Positions 41,078 through 50,160 of a stretch of 58,775 nucleotides of DNA are shown piece by piece (within the stretch, counting starts at the first letter, position 1; every line of letters starts with the position of its first letter). The position numbers and the translations under genes are program-made. Location of the stretch: NCBI GenBank assembly GCA_024398075.1, contig JAKSJM010000010.1, forward strand, positions 1 to 58,775. The letters are read 5' to 3'. The DNA is from Bacteroidales bacterium. GTDB lineage: Bacteria > Bacteroidota > Bacteroidia > Bacteroidales > UBA932. The notes under the pieces are model-generated. The model made no database searches. It saw only the letters and a program-made list of their open reading frames with translations, and was not told the DNA's origin.

Positions 41078-41641
41078 TTACTGCTGTGCTGCAGCTGCCT
41101 GTGCCTGAAGCTCTGCCTGGAGAGACTCAAGGGTGCGATCGTCAGCAATCTTGAGAGCCTTGCGAGCTGCAGGGGTAAGGTCTGTGCTCTGGGTCTCGTC
41201 TACATAGAGAAGTGTGGTAACATCAAATACATAGATGTACTTGCCTTCCTTTGCGAGAGCCTGAACTGTCTCATTTGCCTTCTGATAGATAGGCGCCATG
41301 AGCTGCTGCTGCTGCTGCTGAAGCTCGTTCTGAACGTTCTGACCGAACTCCTGGATGCGAGCCTGCATATCTGAAAGCTCCTTCTCCTTGCTCTCACGAA
41401 TGGTCTGAGTCCATGAAGCAGCCTTCTGCTGGTACTGCTGGTACTTGCCCTGGAACTCCTCTACCATAGCCTGATATGTCTCATCTGCCTCCTTGCTAGC
41501 TGCGTTCATCTGAGCTCTGGCAGCGTCAGCCTCTGGCATGAGGGTGACAAGCTCCTGGAAGTTAACATGAGCGAACTTGTTCTGAGCGAATCCAGCTACA
41601 GAAGCGAATGCCATTGCGGCGATCAAAAGAATCTTTTTCAT
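41078..41641 (-). CDS. OmpH/Skp family periplasmic chaperone
   Basis: 187 aa with a signal peptide (cleavage near GFA-QNK). After KFAHVNFQELVTLMPEA comes a long charged coiled coil (about 40-120) with a run of six Gln, then the beta segment YVFDVTTLLYVDE that closes the Skp core, and an Ala/Gln-rich tail. Skp-type trimers carry unfolded outer-membrane proteins to the Bam complex. It follows bamA by 27 bp and ends the operon, the usual bamA-ompH arrangement. The Gln run is encoded by a pure trinucleotide repeat. Confidence 0.9.
   Translation of the reverse strand: MKKILLIAAMAFASVAGFAQNKFAHVNFQELVTLMPEADAARAQMNAASKEADETYQAMVEEFQGKYQQYQQKAASWTQTIRESKEKELSDMQARIQEFGQNVQNELQQQQQQLMAPIYQKANETVQALAKEGKYIYVFDVTTLLYVDETQSTDLTPAARKALKIADDRTLESLQAELQAQAAAAQQ
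41302..41320. repeat. GCT trinucleotide repeat inside ompH
   Basis: Six consecutive GCT units on the plus strand, encoding six Gln in the coiled coil of the OmpH protein. Changes in copy number would stay in frame. Confidence 0.8.
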
Positions 41642-41668
41642 AATTATCTATAATTTTATTGTTATCAA

Positions 41669-44248
41669 TTAAAACTGCTGACCAATCACGAAGTGGAACT
41701 GGCTCTTTCCGTTGGTCGGATCATCAAATCCATAACCCCAGTCAACTCCGAGGAGTCCGACCATAGGAAGGAATACTCTGACACCGACTCCAGCACTTCT
41801 CTTGATCTGGAATGGGTTAAAGTCTCTGATATCAGCCCAGCAGTTACCTCCCTCGAGGAATGCGAGCACAAAGATCGTCGACTGTGGCTGGAGCACTACA
41901 GGGTAGCGAAGCTCGACAGTGAACTTGTCATAGACATTACCGGCATAAGCATAACCATTTGTATTATAATTAGATGCCTGATATGGAGTCAGTGAGTAGT
42001 TCTGATATCCACGGAGCGATACAACTTCCGAGCCATAGGTACTATAACCAGACATACCATCACCTCCGACGAGGAAGCCCTCGAATGGAGAATAACCCCA
42101 GTTTCTGTTATAGTAGCCCAAGTAACCGAACTGTGCTCTGGTCATGAGTACGAGGTTCTCAATAAGCTTCGTGTACATGGTACCAGAAAGCTTCCACTTG
42201 TGATACTCTATCCATCTATAACGGTTCTGTGCAGTCCAGTTATTGTAGTTAACCTTATGAGCGTCAGACACTGACACCTTATTTCCCTCTGCGTCATAAT
42301 CATACTTTCTGAATAGAGAGAAAGGAGGAGTGAGCTGGAGCGAAGCTGTGAACTCCGATCCCTGACGAGGGTAAATCTGCTGGTCAGTAGATGTACGGTT
42401 CAGCGTAGCCTGGTAGCTTATGTTGTGAGAAGAACCATCGTCGAAGATGAAGTAGTTCGAGTACCAGTTCGTCAACTTGTATGACTGCCAGCTCAGGCCA
42501 TTATAGAACACGAAGTAGTTATCTGGCCACTTGAGGCGCTTACCCAGCGAAGCAGATGCTCCAAACACCTCCATCTGCCTATCATGGCTGAGGATGTTAT
42601 AGTAGAGCAATGAGTTCGTCTGACGGGTGTAGTAAGCAGACAGATTCAACGACGTAGGCTTCTTACCGAAGAGCCAAGGCTCTGTGAAGCTGGCTGTCAT
42701 CGCGGTATAATAGGTACCATTTGTCTGGAATCTAAATGCAAGGTTCTGTGCATCTCCGAGAGGTACAGGTCTCCACGCACTCTTGTCGAAGAAACGATGT
42801 GTAGAGAAGTTATTGAAACTTACTCCGACTGTAGCCACGAAAGTGTTTCCACCCCAACCTCCTGAAAGCTCGAGCTGAGATGAAGGTTTCTCGGTCACAT
42901 TATAGATAAGGTCTACAGTATTGTTCAACTGGTTCGGGATGATGGAGTAGCCCTTCGAAGCATCCATGATCGCCTCTGGATCGAACTGTCCGAGTGATGC
43001 AATCTCTCGGATGGATCTCTCGAAGTCAGTCTGGCTGAACAGATATCCAGGACGGGTGAAGATCTGACGACGTACGATCTTCTCGTTTGTCAGGTCATTG
43101 CCGTTGATGACTATATTGTTCAGAGTAGCAGGCTTACCCTCAGTGATACGCATCTCCACATCCACAGAGTCGTTCTGGATGTTAAGCTCGACAGGAGTTA
43201 CGTTGAAGAAAAGATAACCATTGTCACGATAGAGCTTGGACACGCCATAGTCGGACTCCTTCTCGCCGCCCTGGAGACGCTTCTCCATGGTGACTACATC
43301 ATAGACGTCACCCTTCTTGATGTCGAGGAGCTGGTTCAACTGATCGGTACTATATACTGAGTTACCTGTCCAAGTGATGTCCCTGAAGTAGTACTTATCA
43401 CCCTGCTCAACCACGAGGTCGATACCGAGTCTCTTTGGCTCCACATAGTAGATGGAATCCCTGATAAGTCTGGCGTCACGATAACCAGCCTCATTGAAGG
43501 CTGTGATAAGGCCACGCTTGTCATTTGGATACTCCTTCTCATTGAATTTCTTTGAATTGAAGAAGTTATACCACTTCTTGGCCTTGGTCTTCTTCATGGA
43601 CTTCGCAAGCTTGTACTCCTTAAGCGACTCGTTTCCGATGAAGTTGATATCCCTGATCTTTATCTTGTCGCCCTTGTCTACCGCGAAGTTTACGAGTATC
43701 GCATTCTTGATCAAGGAATCCTTCTTCACTTCTGGAGTCACCTCGCACTTGAGGAAACCCTTCTCGTAGTAGAATCTCTTGATGATATCGCAAGAAGTCT
43801 TTGACACGAAATCAGAGAACTCTCCACCACGGCGAAGATTAAGTCTGTCCATGAGCTCTTTCTGCTGGCCCTTAGGCACTCCTGAGAAGGTCCATCTAGC
43901 CACACGTGGGCGCTCCTTGATCTTGATCTTGAAGAAAGCCGAGTCGCCATTCTCACTGAAATGGTCGATGGAAAGTTCAACATCCTCGAAGAAATGCTGA
44001 TCCCAGAGCTTTCTCACAGCGTTTGAGACATCATCACTTGGGACTTCCACTACCCTACCTACGTTCAATCTGGTAAGGGAAATGATCTGCTCAGTGCTGA
44101 AATATGTATTTCCTTCCACAGTCACGCCACCCACATAATAGTTATGAGGGCGGTTATAATCTACCACGATATCACTCTGCTGCGCCCTAGCCACAAATGG
44201 AGCAAGCGCGAGGAGCAGCAAAGCAAAATATTTCTTATTTATTCTCAT
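41669..44248 (-). CDS. bamA: Outer-membrane protein assembly factor BamA
   Basis: 859 aa from the ATG at 44248, chosen because it begins a signal peptide (cleavage near ARA-QQS); an in-frame ATG eight codons upstream would overlap the -leader. Five POTRA domains span about 25-420 (VEGNTYFSTEQI, FSGVPKGQQKEL, INFIGNESLKEYKL, ITWTGNSVYSTDQL, IVINGNDLTNEKI), followed by a 16-strand barrel with VGGDGMSGYSTYG and the C-terminal GQQF. It inserts barrels into the outer membrane. Downstream of uppS and upstream of ompH; a -7 element precedes it. Confidence 0.96.
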   Translation of the reverse strand: MRINKKYFALLLLALAPFVARAQQSDIVVDYNRPHNYYVGGVTVEGNTYFSTEQIISLTRLNVGRVVEVPSDDVSNAVRKLWDQHFFEDVELSIDHFSENGDSAFFKIKIKERPRVARWTFSGVPKGQQKELMDRLNLRRGGEFSDFVSKTSCDIIKRFYYEKGFLKCEVTPEVKKDSLIKNAILVNFAVDKGDKIKIRDINFIGNESLKEYKLAKSMKKTKAKKWYNFFNSKKFNEKEYPNDKRGLITAFNEAGYRDARLIRDSIYYVEPKRLGIDLVVEQGDKYYFRDITWTGNSVYSTDQLNQLLDIKKGDVYDVVTMEKRLQGGEKESDYGVSKLYRDNGYLFFNVTPVELNIQNDSVDVEMRITEGKPATLNNIVINGNDLTNEKIVRRQIFTRPGYLFSQTDFERSIREIASLGQFDPEAIMDASKGYSIIPNQLNNTVDLIYNVTEKPSSQLELSGGWGGNTFVATVGVSFNNFSTHRFFDKSAWRPVPLGDAQNLAFRFQTNGTYYTAMTASFTEPWLFGKKPTSLNLSAYYTRQTNSLLYYNILSHDRQMEVFGASASLGKRLKWPDNYFVFYNGLSWQSYKLTNWYSNYFIFDDGSSHNISYQATLNRTSTDQQIYPRQGSEFTASLQLTPPFSLFRKYDYDAEGNKVSVSDAHKVNYNNWTAQNRYRWIEYHKWKLSGTMYTKLIENLVLMTRAQFGYLGYYNRNWGYSPFEGFLVGGDGMSGYSTYGSEVVSLRGYQNYSLTPYQASNYNTNGYAYAGNVYDKFTVELRYPVVLQPQSTIFVLAFLEGGNCWADIRDFNPFQIKRSAGVGVRVFLPMVGLLGVDWGYGFDDPTNGKSQFHFVIGQQF

Positions 44249-44277
44249 TAATCGATATTTCACCGGTAACAAACTGC

Positions 44278-44285
44278 AAATATAC
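44278..44285 (-). promoter_or_regulatory. -7 element for bamA
   Basis: Minus strand TATATTTG, 29 bp before the bamA ATG and just after the uppS stop. Lets bamA-ompH be expressed apart from nadK-uppS. No clear -33. Confidence 0.5.
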
Positions 44286-44289
44286 GGAA

Positions 44290-45003
44290 TTATTTGACTT
44301 TTCCATAACGCCTGTCCCTAGAAGCGTACTCTTTCAATGCAGAAAAGAACTGCTCCTTGCGGAAATCTGGCCATAATGTATCATCAAAGAGAAGCTCTGA
44401 GTATGCCCCCTGCCAGAGAAGATAATTGCTCATGCGCTTCTCGCCCGATGTCCTTATGATAAGATCTGGATCTGGATATCCCGCTGTCACAAGATACTTG
44501 CTGAAGTCTGCTTCTGTGAGAGCATCAATCTCATCCTCTCGACCAGCATATTCCTTGGCAATGCGCTTGGTAGCCTGCATGATATCCCACTTGCCACTAT
44601 AGCTAAGGAAGATGATCATGGTCATGGTGGCATTTGCCTCGGTCTTCTTCATGAGATCGTCGATAGCTATATTCAGGTTCTTGGAAAGCTTCTCCCTGTG
44701 GCCAAGCACCACGAAACGGACTCCATTGTCCATCAAGGTGGAGAACTCGTCTATCATGGACTTGAACATGAGCTCCATCAGCGTGGAAACTTCCTTCTCT
44801 GGGCGGCCCCAGTTCTCTTCCGAAAAAGCGAACAGCGAGAGCACCTTCACGCCCGCCTCCACTGCAGCCTCTGTGCACGCGCGGACACTGCCGACGCCTT
44901 CCAGGTGGCCCTGGACGCGCTCCTTGCCACGAGCCTTGGCCCATCTACCATTTCCATCCATGATGATGGACACATGCACGGGGATCTTATTACCTTGTTC
45001 CAT
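44290..45003 (-). CDS. uppS: Isoprenyl transferase (undecaprenyl-diphosphate synthase)
   Basis: 237 aa, typical cis-prenyltransferase. IIMDGNGRWAKARG holds the catalytic Asp and diphosphate-binding residues; FAFSEENWGRP, SYSGKWDI and DLIIRTSGEKRMSNYLLWQ are the other conserved blocks. It makes the C55 lipid carrier used for peptidoglycan and O-antigen. Located 11 bp after nadK and before bamA. It draws on isoprenoid units from the MEP pathway, whose dxr gene is in this window. Confidence 0.96.
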   Translation of the reverse strand: MEQGNKIPVHVSIIMDGNGRWAKARGKERVQGHLEGVGSVRACTEAAVEAGVKVLSLFAFSEENWGRPEKEVSTLMELMFKSMIDEFSTLMDNGVRFVVLGHREKLSKNLNIAIDDLMKKTEANATMTMIIFLSYSGKWDIMQATKRIAKEYAGREDEIDALTEADFSKYLVTAGYPDPDLIIRTSGEKRMSNYLLWQGAYSELLFDDTLWPDFRKEQFFSALKEYASRDRRYGKVK

Positions 45004-45014
45004 TGATCTAAAAT

Positions 45015-45824
45015 TTACAAATTTCTGACGTCCTCGCCCCAGAAGAGTTTGCTCTTGAGGGCCTCGATGAAGTTTGACTTCGATGGACGTAGCATCTTGA
45101 GCGAAAATTGTGCCATCTGTACAGTGATTCTCGCACCCTGCTCCACTTCCATGTTTCTGTTGTCCATCGTCATCCTCACCTTTGCGTCTCGTGAGTGGAC
45201 GACGATTTCCACCTTTGCCGTATCAGGGACCACCAGAGGTCGAAGATTGAGGTTATGCGGAGAGATAGGGGCAATGATGAGGACCCTTGAAGCCGGATGG
45301 CAAATAGGTCCGCCCACACTAAGCGAGTATGCTGTAGAGCCAGTGCTGGTGGCTACCAGAAGGCCATCGGCCCAATAGGTAGGCAGCGGCACGCCGTCGA
45401 CTGTGACATCCACCCCGAGCATGGCTGCGCCGAGTCTGGACACGCATACTTCATTGAACGCAAAAGGATTGTCAATGGGTCCGAGACCATGTACAGACGC
45501 CTCCAGGACGGAGCGCTCCTCGAGAAGATACTCGCCACTCTTTATCAGCGGCGCCACCTCATCTGGCTGATTTGCAGAGAGGAAGCCCACCCTACCCATG
45601 TTTACGCCTACAACAGGGATACCCGCTGGCGCGGCAATGGTCGCGGCCGACAGAAATGTTCCGTCACCGCCAATGCTAAGGAGCATGCCGGTAGATGGCT
45701 GCAAGTCGGCAGTAGCCTTCACCTCATAGCACTCCAATCCATCTTCTTCAAGCTGCTGCTTGAGGGAAATGAATCTAGGGTCGTCATGAAGGCGATCTTT
45801 CTTTATGTAGTAAGCGGCTTTCAT
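45015..45824 (-). CDS. nadK: NAD kinase
   Basis: 269 aa. Contains the GGDGTFLSAA phosphate-binding motif, GVNMGRVGFLSANQ, FNEVCVSR, ADGLLVATSTGSTAYSLSVGGPI and PISPHNLNLRPLV, the full set of NAD-kinase blocks. It phosphorylates NAD to NADP in the cytoplasm, supplying NADPH for dxr and gdhA among others. First gene of the nadK-uppS-bamA-ompH group and divergent from pdxJ. Confidence 0.96.
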   Translation of the reverse strand: MKAAYYIKKDRLHDDPRFISLKQQLEEDGLECYEVKATADLQPSTGMLLSIGGDGTFLSAATIAAPAGIPVVGVNMGRVGFLSANQPDEVAPLIKSGEYLLEERSVLEASVHGLGPIDNPFAFNEVCVSRLGAAMLGVDVTVDGVPLPTYWADGLLVATSTGSTAYSLSVGGPICHPASRVLIIAPISPHNLNLRPLVVPDTAKVEIVVHSRDAKVRMTMDNRNMEVEQGARITVQMAQFSLKMLRPSKSNFIEALKSKLFWGEDVRNL

Positions 45825-45859
45825 AGATATGGCTTAAAGGACTTCAAAATTAAAGATTT

Positions 45860-45892
45860 TTTGAGAGTTTTCCGCAATAAAATATATATTTG
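45860..45892 (+). promoter_or_regulatory. Promoter of pdxJ
   Basis: TTTG (45860-45863), 21-bp spacer, TATATTTG (45885-45892), 20 bp before the pdxJ ATG. Confidence 0.7.
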
Positions 45893-45912
45893 TACCACTT
45901 AACATTATAGAC

Positions 45913-46632
45913 ATGACAAGATTAAGCGTAAACATAAACAAAATTGCCACCATCAGAAATGCTCGTGGAGGCAACATGCCTGACGTAAAACTTGCAGCCG
46001 AGAACTGCGAAAAATTCGGTGCAGAAGGCATCACCGTTCATCCTAGACCTGACGAAAGGCACATTCGATATGCCGATGTAAGGCAGATCAGGCCTATCAT
46101 CACCACAGAGTTCAACATTGAGGGAAACCCCATTCCAAGCTTCGTAGACCTCGTTTGTGAAGTGGTGCCAGACCAGGTGACACTAGTGCCTGACGGGCCA
46201 GATGCCATCACCTCAAATGCCGGATGGAACACTATCGCAAACAAGGAATTCCTCAGCGAGATGTGTGCTACGTTCAAGGCGAAAGGCATACGCACGTCCA
46301 TCTTCATCGACCCAGATCCTCGCATGGCAGAAGGCGCCGCGGCGTGTGGCGCCGACAGAGTCGAGCTCTACACCGCCGGCTATGCTGAAATGTACCCATC
46401 AAGCCCAGAAAAAGCCATTGCAGACTACCTGAAGGCAGCTGAAAGGGCTAGAGAGTGTGGTCTGGGATTGAATGCAGGACACGACCTCAGCCTTGAAAAC
46501 CTGGAGTATTTCATCCGCACCATTCCATGGACTGACGAGGTATCAATCGGCCACGCTCTCATAAGCGACGCGCTATACCTTGGACTTGAGAAAACTATAG
46601 CCGCTTATCTTTCAAAGATCAAGATTTTTTAG
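45913..46632 (+). CDS. pdxJ: Pyridoxine 5'-phosphate synthase
   Basis: 239 aa TIM barrel. LSVNINKIATIRNARGG, ITVHPRPDERHIR (phosphate and catalytic His), EFNIEGNP, CTLVPD-like QVTLVPDGPD, LNAGHDLSLEN and VSIGHALISDAL are the expected blocks. It condenses 1-deoxyxylulose 5-phosphate with 3-amino-2-oxopropyl phosphate to make vitamin B6. Divergent from nadK, as in many Bacteroidota. Confidence 0.97.
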   Translation: MTRLSVNINKIATIRNARGGNMPDVKLAAENCEKFGAEGITVHPRPDERHIRYADVRQIRPIITTEFNIEGNPIPSFVDLVCEVVPDQVTLVPDGPDAITSNAGWNTIANKEFLSEMCATFKAKGIRTSIFIDPDPRMAEGAAACGADRVELYTAGYAEMYPSSPEKAIADYLKAAERARECGLGLNAGHDLSLENLEYFIRTIPWTDEVSIGHALISDALYLGLEKTIAAYLSKIKIF

Positions 46633-46633
46633 T

Positions 46634-46641
46634 TAAATTTG
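46634..46641 (+). promoter_or_regulatory. -7 element for the OmpH-like lipoprotein gene
   Basis: TAAATTTG, starting 2 bp after the pdxJ stop and 38 bp before the next start codon. No clear -33. Confidence 0.45.
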
Positions 46642-46678
46642 CGCTTTACACTCGATTTATCATAAAATTAACTATAAA

Positions 46679-47299
46679 ATGAGAAAAATCACATCTATCA
46701 TCTGCAGCACTGTAGCACTGTCTGCAGCTATCGTATTTGCATCTTCATGCAACCAGCAGGCAGCAAACACCACAGCAGGTGAGACCACTACCGCAGAGGG
46801 TCCTCAGAAGGGCGCCATCGTTTACTTCAACCTTGACAGAGTCATCGCCGAGTACGATTTCGCAAACGACCAGAAGGCAGTTCTCGAGACCAAGGTTCAG
46901 AGCATCGAGCAGGAGCTTAACAGAAGAGGAAACAAGCTCCAGAGCGACGCTAACACCTTCGCAGACAAGGTAAACAAGGGACTTCTCACCCGTTCAGTAG
47001 CAGAGCAGCAGAATGCCAAGCTCCAGCAGCAGCAGAATGACTTCCAGAACTACTATGCTCAGAAGCAGCAGGAGATGGGCGAGGAGCAGGCTGTCACCAT
47101 GAACCAGATCGCTGACGCCATCAACACTTTCGTTGCCAAGTTCAACGAGGAGAAGCAGTATGCAATGATCATCACCACCCAGGGTGACATCCTTTCTGCA
47201 CCAGTTGTTTGCGCTAACCCAGAGCTCGACATCACCGACGCTATCATCGCTGGTCTTAACGCAGAGTACGTAAAGACAAAGAACGCTGAAACAAAGTAA
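46679..47299 (+). CDS. OmpH/Skp-like lipoprotein
   Basis: 206 aa. Lipobox ends at Cys24 (ASSC), so unlike the 41078 protein it is membrane anchored. After a Thr/Ala-rich linker the domain starts AIVYFNLDRVIAEYDF, continues in a long coiled coil (about 75-150, rich in Gln, Lys and Glu) and returns in YAMIITTQGDILSA. This is the Skp fold. It may act as an anchored chaperone for outer-membrane proteins. The next gene starts 3 bp after its stop with a TTG codon. Confidence 0.85.
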   Translation: MRKITSIICSTVALSAAIVFASSCNQQAANTTAGETTTAEGPQKGAIVYFNLDRVIAEYDFANDQKAVLETKVQSIEQELNRRGNKLQSDANTFADKVNKGLLTRSVAEQQNAKLQQQQNDFQNYYAQKQQEMGEEQAVTMNQIADAINTFVAKFNEEKQYAMIITTQGDILSAPVVCANPELDITDAIIAGLNAEYVKTKNAETK

Positions 47300-47302
47300 G
47301 TT

Positions 47303-48424
47303 TTGAGAATAGCCATACTGTCCTGCTTCTACCCCTTCAGAGGAGGTATCTCCCAGTTCAATGCCAGCCTATACGGCGAGCTCGGGAACGACCATGTCGT
47401 CAAGGCATTCTCCTTCAAGAGGCAGTATCCAGAGTTCCTTTTCCCAGGAAAAACACAGTATGTAACACCTGACGACGAAGCCGTACCAGTAGAGGCAGAA
47501 GCCCTGCTGGATACGGCTTGGCCGTTTTCTTATATCAGCACATTAAAGGCCATAAAGGCCTGGAAACCAGATGTCCTCATCATGCGATACTGGATGTCCT
47601 GGTTTGCGCCGTCACTTGGCTTCATCGGCAGGCACATGCCGAAGGGATGCAAGGTCATTGGCATCCTGGACAATGTAATCCCTCACGAGCCACACTTCTT
47701 CGACAAGCCGCTCACGAAATATTTCCTCTCAGGATGCGACGGATGCGTGACACTGTGTGGTGAGGTGGCCCAGGACCTACTGAACATCAAGCCAAACGCC
47801 ACCCACAAGGTACTTTACCACCCACTTTACTCGCATTTCGGCGAGAAATTGTCCCGAAAGGATGCAGAGCAGCTACTCGGACTTGAACCAGGAAAGAAGA
47901 ACATACTGTTCTTTGGACTGATCAGAAAGTACAAGGGGCTTGACATTCTTCTCAAAGCATTCGATGGCTTAGGAGAAGACTACCAGCTCATCATCGCCGG
48001 AGAGCCTTATGGCTCATTCGACGAATATCAAAGAATCATAGACGCCTCTCCAAACAAAGAGAGGATTCACCTCTTCCCTCAGTACATAAAGGATTCTGAG
48101 GTTAAGAAGTATTTTTCCGCTGCGGACGTGACCGTACTTCCATACAGAAGTGCCACACAGAGCGGAATCAGTTCTGTCTCATACCATTTTGAAGTGCCGA
48201 TGATAGTCACTTCAGTAGGAGGGCTCAAGGAGACCATCGGAGACAGAGGCACAGGAATCACAGCGCGAGAAGTGACTCCAGAGTGCATCAAGAATGAAAT
48301 TGAACATTATTTTGCACAGTCTTCGTTGAAGGAAGAGTTTATCGAGAACATCCGAAGAGAGAAGGTAAGACTCTCGTGGAGCAGATTTTGCAGAGAGTTA
48401 ATCAATTTCGTGCAAACATTATAA
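47303..48424 (+). CDS. Glycosyltransferase family 4 protein
   Basis: 373 aa GT-B fold. The N-terminal MRIAILSCFYPFRGGISQF holds the Gly-rich acceptor loop; the C-terminal half has ILFFGLIRKYKGLDILLKAF, LIIAGEPYG and the nucleotide-sugar site PYRSATQSGISSVSYHFEVPMI. No membrane segment. The start is a TTG 3 bp after the preceding stop: no ATG lies near the conserved N-terminus, and the frame before TTG is closed. Target glycan unknown; genes around it are for the cell envelope. Confidence 0.85.
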   Translation: MRIAILSCFYPFRGGISQFNASLYGELGNDHVVKAFSFKRQYPEFLFPGKTQYVTPDDEAVPVEAEALLDTAWPFSYISTLKAIKAWKPDVLIMRYWMSWFAPSLGFIGRHMPKGCKVIGILDNVIPHEPHFFDKPLTKYFLSGCDGCVTLCGEVAQDLLNIKPNATHKVLYHPLYSHFGEKLSRKDAEQLLGLEPGKKNILFFGLIRKYKGLDILLKAFDGLGEDYQLIIAGEPYGSFDEYQRIIDASPNKERIHLFPQYIKDSEVKKYFSAADVTVLPYRSATQSGISSVSYHFEVPMIVTSVGGLKETIGDRGTGITAREVTPECIKNEIEHYFAQSSLKEEFIENIRREKVRLSWSRFCRELINFVQTL

Positions 48425-48435
48425 ACCTGACCATT

Positions 48436-50160
48436 ATGAAGAGAATACTATACGCAGTCATCGCCGGGATGCTACTTGTCGGGGCAACAGCCAGCGCCCA
48501 GACAGAAGGCTACAATCAATCGCCAGTCACTGTTTCCAAGGACAAGGTAAAAAAGGATGGCGTGAGCTACTACTCACATGTCGTGCTCGAGAAGCAGACT
48601 CTCTATTCCATCAGCAAGACCTATGGAGTGACCATACAGCAGATCTATGATGCGAACCCGACTCTTGACCTTGAACGTAGCGGACTGAAGAAGTATCAGG
48701 TACTCATGATTCCGATCAAGGCAGAAGCCGCTCCTGCTGCCAAGGAGCCGGAGAAGGCAGCACCAGCAGTGGCAGAGCCTGCCGCCAAACCAGTGGAGAG
48801 TGAAGTCAAGACTGTATCTGGCCAGGAATACAGAGTCCATATCGTAAAGTGGTACGAGGACATCAGAAGCATTGCGAAGAAATACGGTCTCACCCCCGAG
48901 GACATCATGAGATACAATAATCTTGATTCATCCACCCTCGAGTGGAAGCAGCAGCTCAAGATTCCTGTAGACCCATCTGCCATCCCTCAGCAGCCCATCA
49001 AGTCTGAGCCTATAAGCACAGCCGTTGACACAAAGATAGCGGAGACTGTATCTGAGCCTTCTACCACAGTCACCACAGAAGATGAAGAAGCAGATGGCAT
49101 CAGAGATATATGGAATAAAGGACAGAAGAAAGTGACCGCAAGTCTCATCATTCCACTTGACGCCACTTCCTCTACACCAAACGAGAACAATTTTGACTTT
49201 TACAGCGGAGTGCTGCTTGCGGTTCGCGACCTCGCCAAGGAAGGTATAAGCACTGAGCTGAATGTATATGACTGCGCTAAGAAGATCAATATCATTGCCG
49301 CAGACATTCAGGGAAGCGATGTAGTGATAGGTCCTATATCATCTGCAGACCTTTCTACAGTACTCGCATTATTCCCAAAGAGCACAGGCATCGTCTCCCC
49401 TATCGAGCCTAAGGCCGAGTCACTCGTAGCGTCTCATCCAAACCTCATCCAGGCACCAGCATCTACCAAGAGCCAGTGCGAGGAGCTTATCAAATGGCTC
49501 AAGGAGGAGAAGAGATGGAACGATAAGGTCATACTCTTCAGCGAGACAGGTGTTACCCCTAGCGCAAACGCCACGACCATAATAAATGCATTGAAGGACT
49601 CTGGAATCAGCTACGAGACCATTTCCTACAACGTAAAGGAAGGAAGGTCGGGAGCAAGCAAGCTTGAGGGCCTCCTCACAAAGACTGCGACAAACAGAAT
49701 CGTAGTGGCGTCCGAGAACAAATCTTTCCTCAACGATGTAATCAGAATATCGAATACGATGTCAAACAAGAAGTTCGACATCGCCCTATACTGTCCATCA
49801 AGAGTGAGAGGATTCGACGAACTTGAAGTAGAGCAGTTCCATAATACAAACATGCATGTCACGCTCTCCTATTTCGTAGATTACACAGACAGCAGGGTCA
49901 AGGATTTCCTCCTTACCTACCGTGGGCTCTACGGCAAGGAGCCAAGCATGGTGGCATTCAAGGGATATGATGCCGCATACTATGCCATCAAGATGCGTTC
50001 ACTTTATGGTGCATCATGGATCAAGAAACTTGACGCGAAGAATAGTGCTGGTCTTCAGGCAGATTTCCGCTTCGAGCGCACCGAAGATGGTGGCTACACA
50101 AACAAAGCGGTCCGCAGAGTGATCTACGAACCGTCATTCGATATAAAGCTAGCTAGATAA
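48436..50160 (+). CDS. LysM-domain periplasmic-binding-like protein
   Basis: 574 aa from the ATG at 48436, which begins a signal peptide (cleavage near ASA-QTE); the longer frame would overlap the glycosyltransferase gene. LysM 1 (about 30-80, HVVLEKQTLYSISKTYGV) and LysM 2 (about 118-165, HIVKWYEDIRSIAKKYGL) are separated by an Ala/Pro/Glu-rich linker. Residues about 210-574 resemble a type-1 periplasmic binding fold (SLIIPLDAT, FYSGVLLAV, DVVIGPISSADLSTV). It probably sits on peptidoglycan and binds or recruits an unknown partner. Its stop abuts the recN stop on the other strand. Confidence 0.85.
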   Translation: MKRILYAVIAGMLLVGATASAQTEGYNQSPVTVSKDKVKKDGVSYYSHVVLEKQTLYSISKTYGVTIQQIYDANPTLDLERSGLKKYQVLMIPIKAEAAPAAKEPEKAAPAVAEPAAKPVESEVKTVSGQEYRVHIVKWYEDIRSIAKKYGLTPEDIMRYNNLDSSTLEWKQQLKIPVDPSAIPQQPIKSEPISTAVDTKIAETVSEPSTTVTTEDEEADGIRDIWNKGQKKVTASLIIPLDATSSTPNENNFDFYSGVLLAVRDLAKEGISTELNVYDCAKKINIIAADIQGSDVVIGPISSADLSTVLALFPKSTGIVSPIEPKAESLVASHPNLIQAPASTKSQCEELIKWLKEEKRWNDKVILFSETGVTPSANATTIINALKDSGISYETISYNVKEGRSGASKLEGLLTKTATNRIVVASENKSFLNDVIRISNTMSNKKFDIALYCPSRVRGFDELEVEQFHNTNMHVTLSYFVDYTDSRVKDFLLTYRGLYGKEPSMVAFKGYDAAYYAIKMRSLYGASWIKKLDAKNSAGLQADFRFERTEDGGYTNKAVRRVIYEPSFDIKLAR

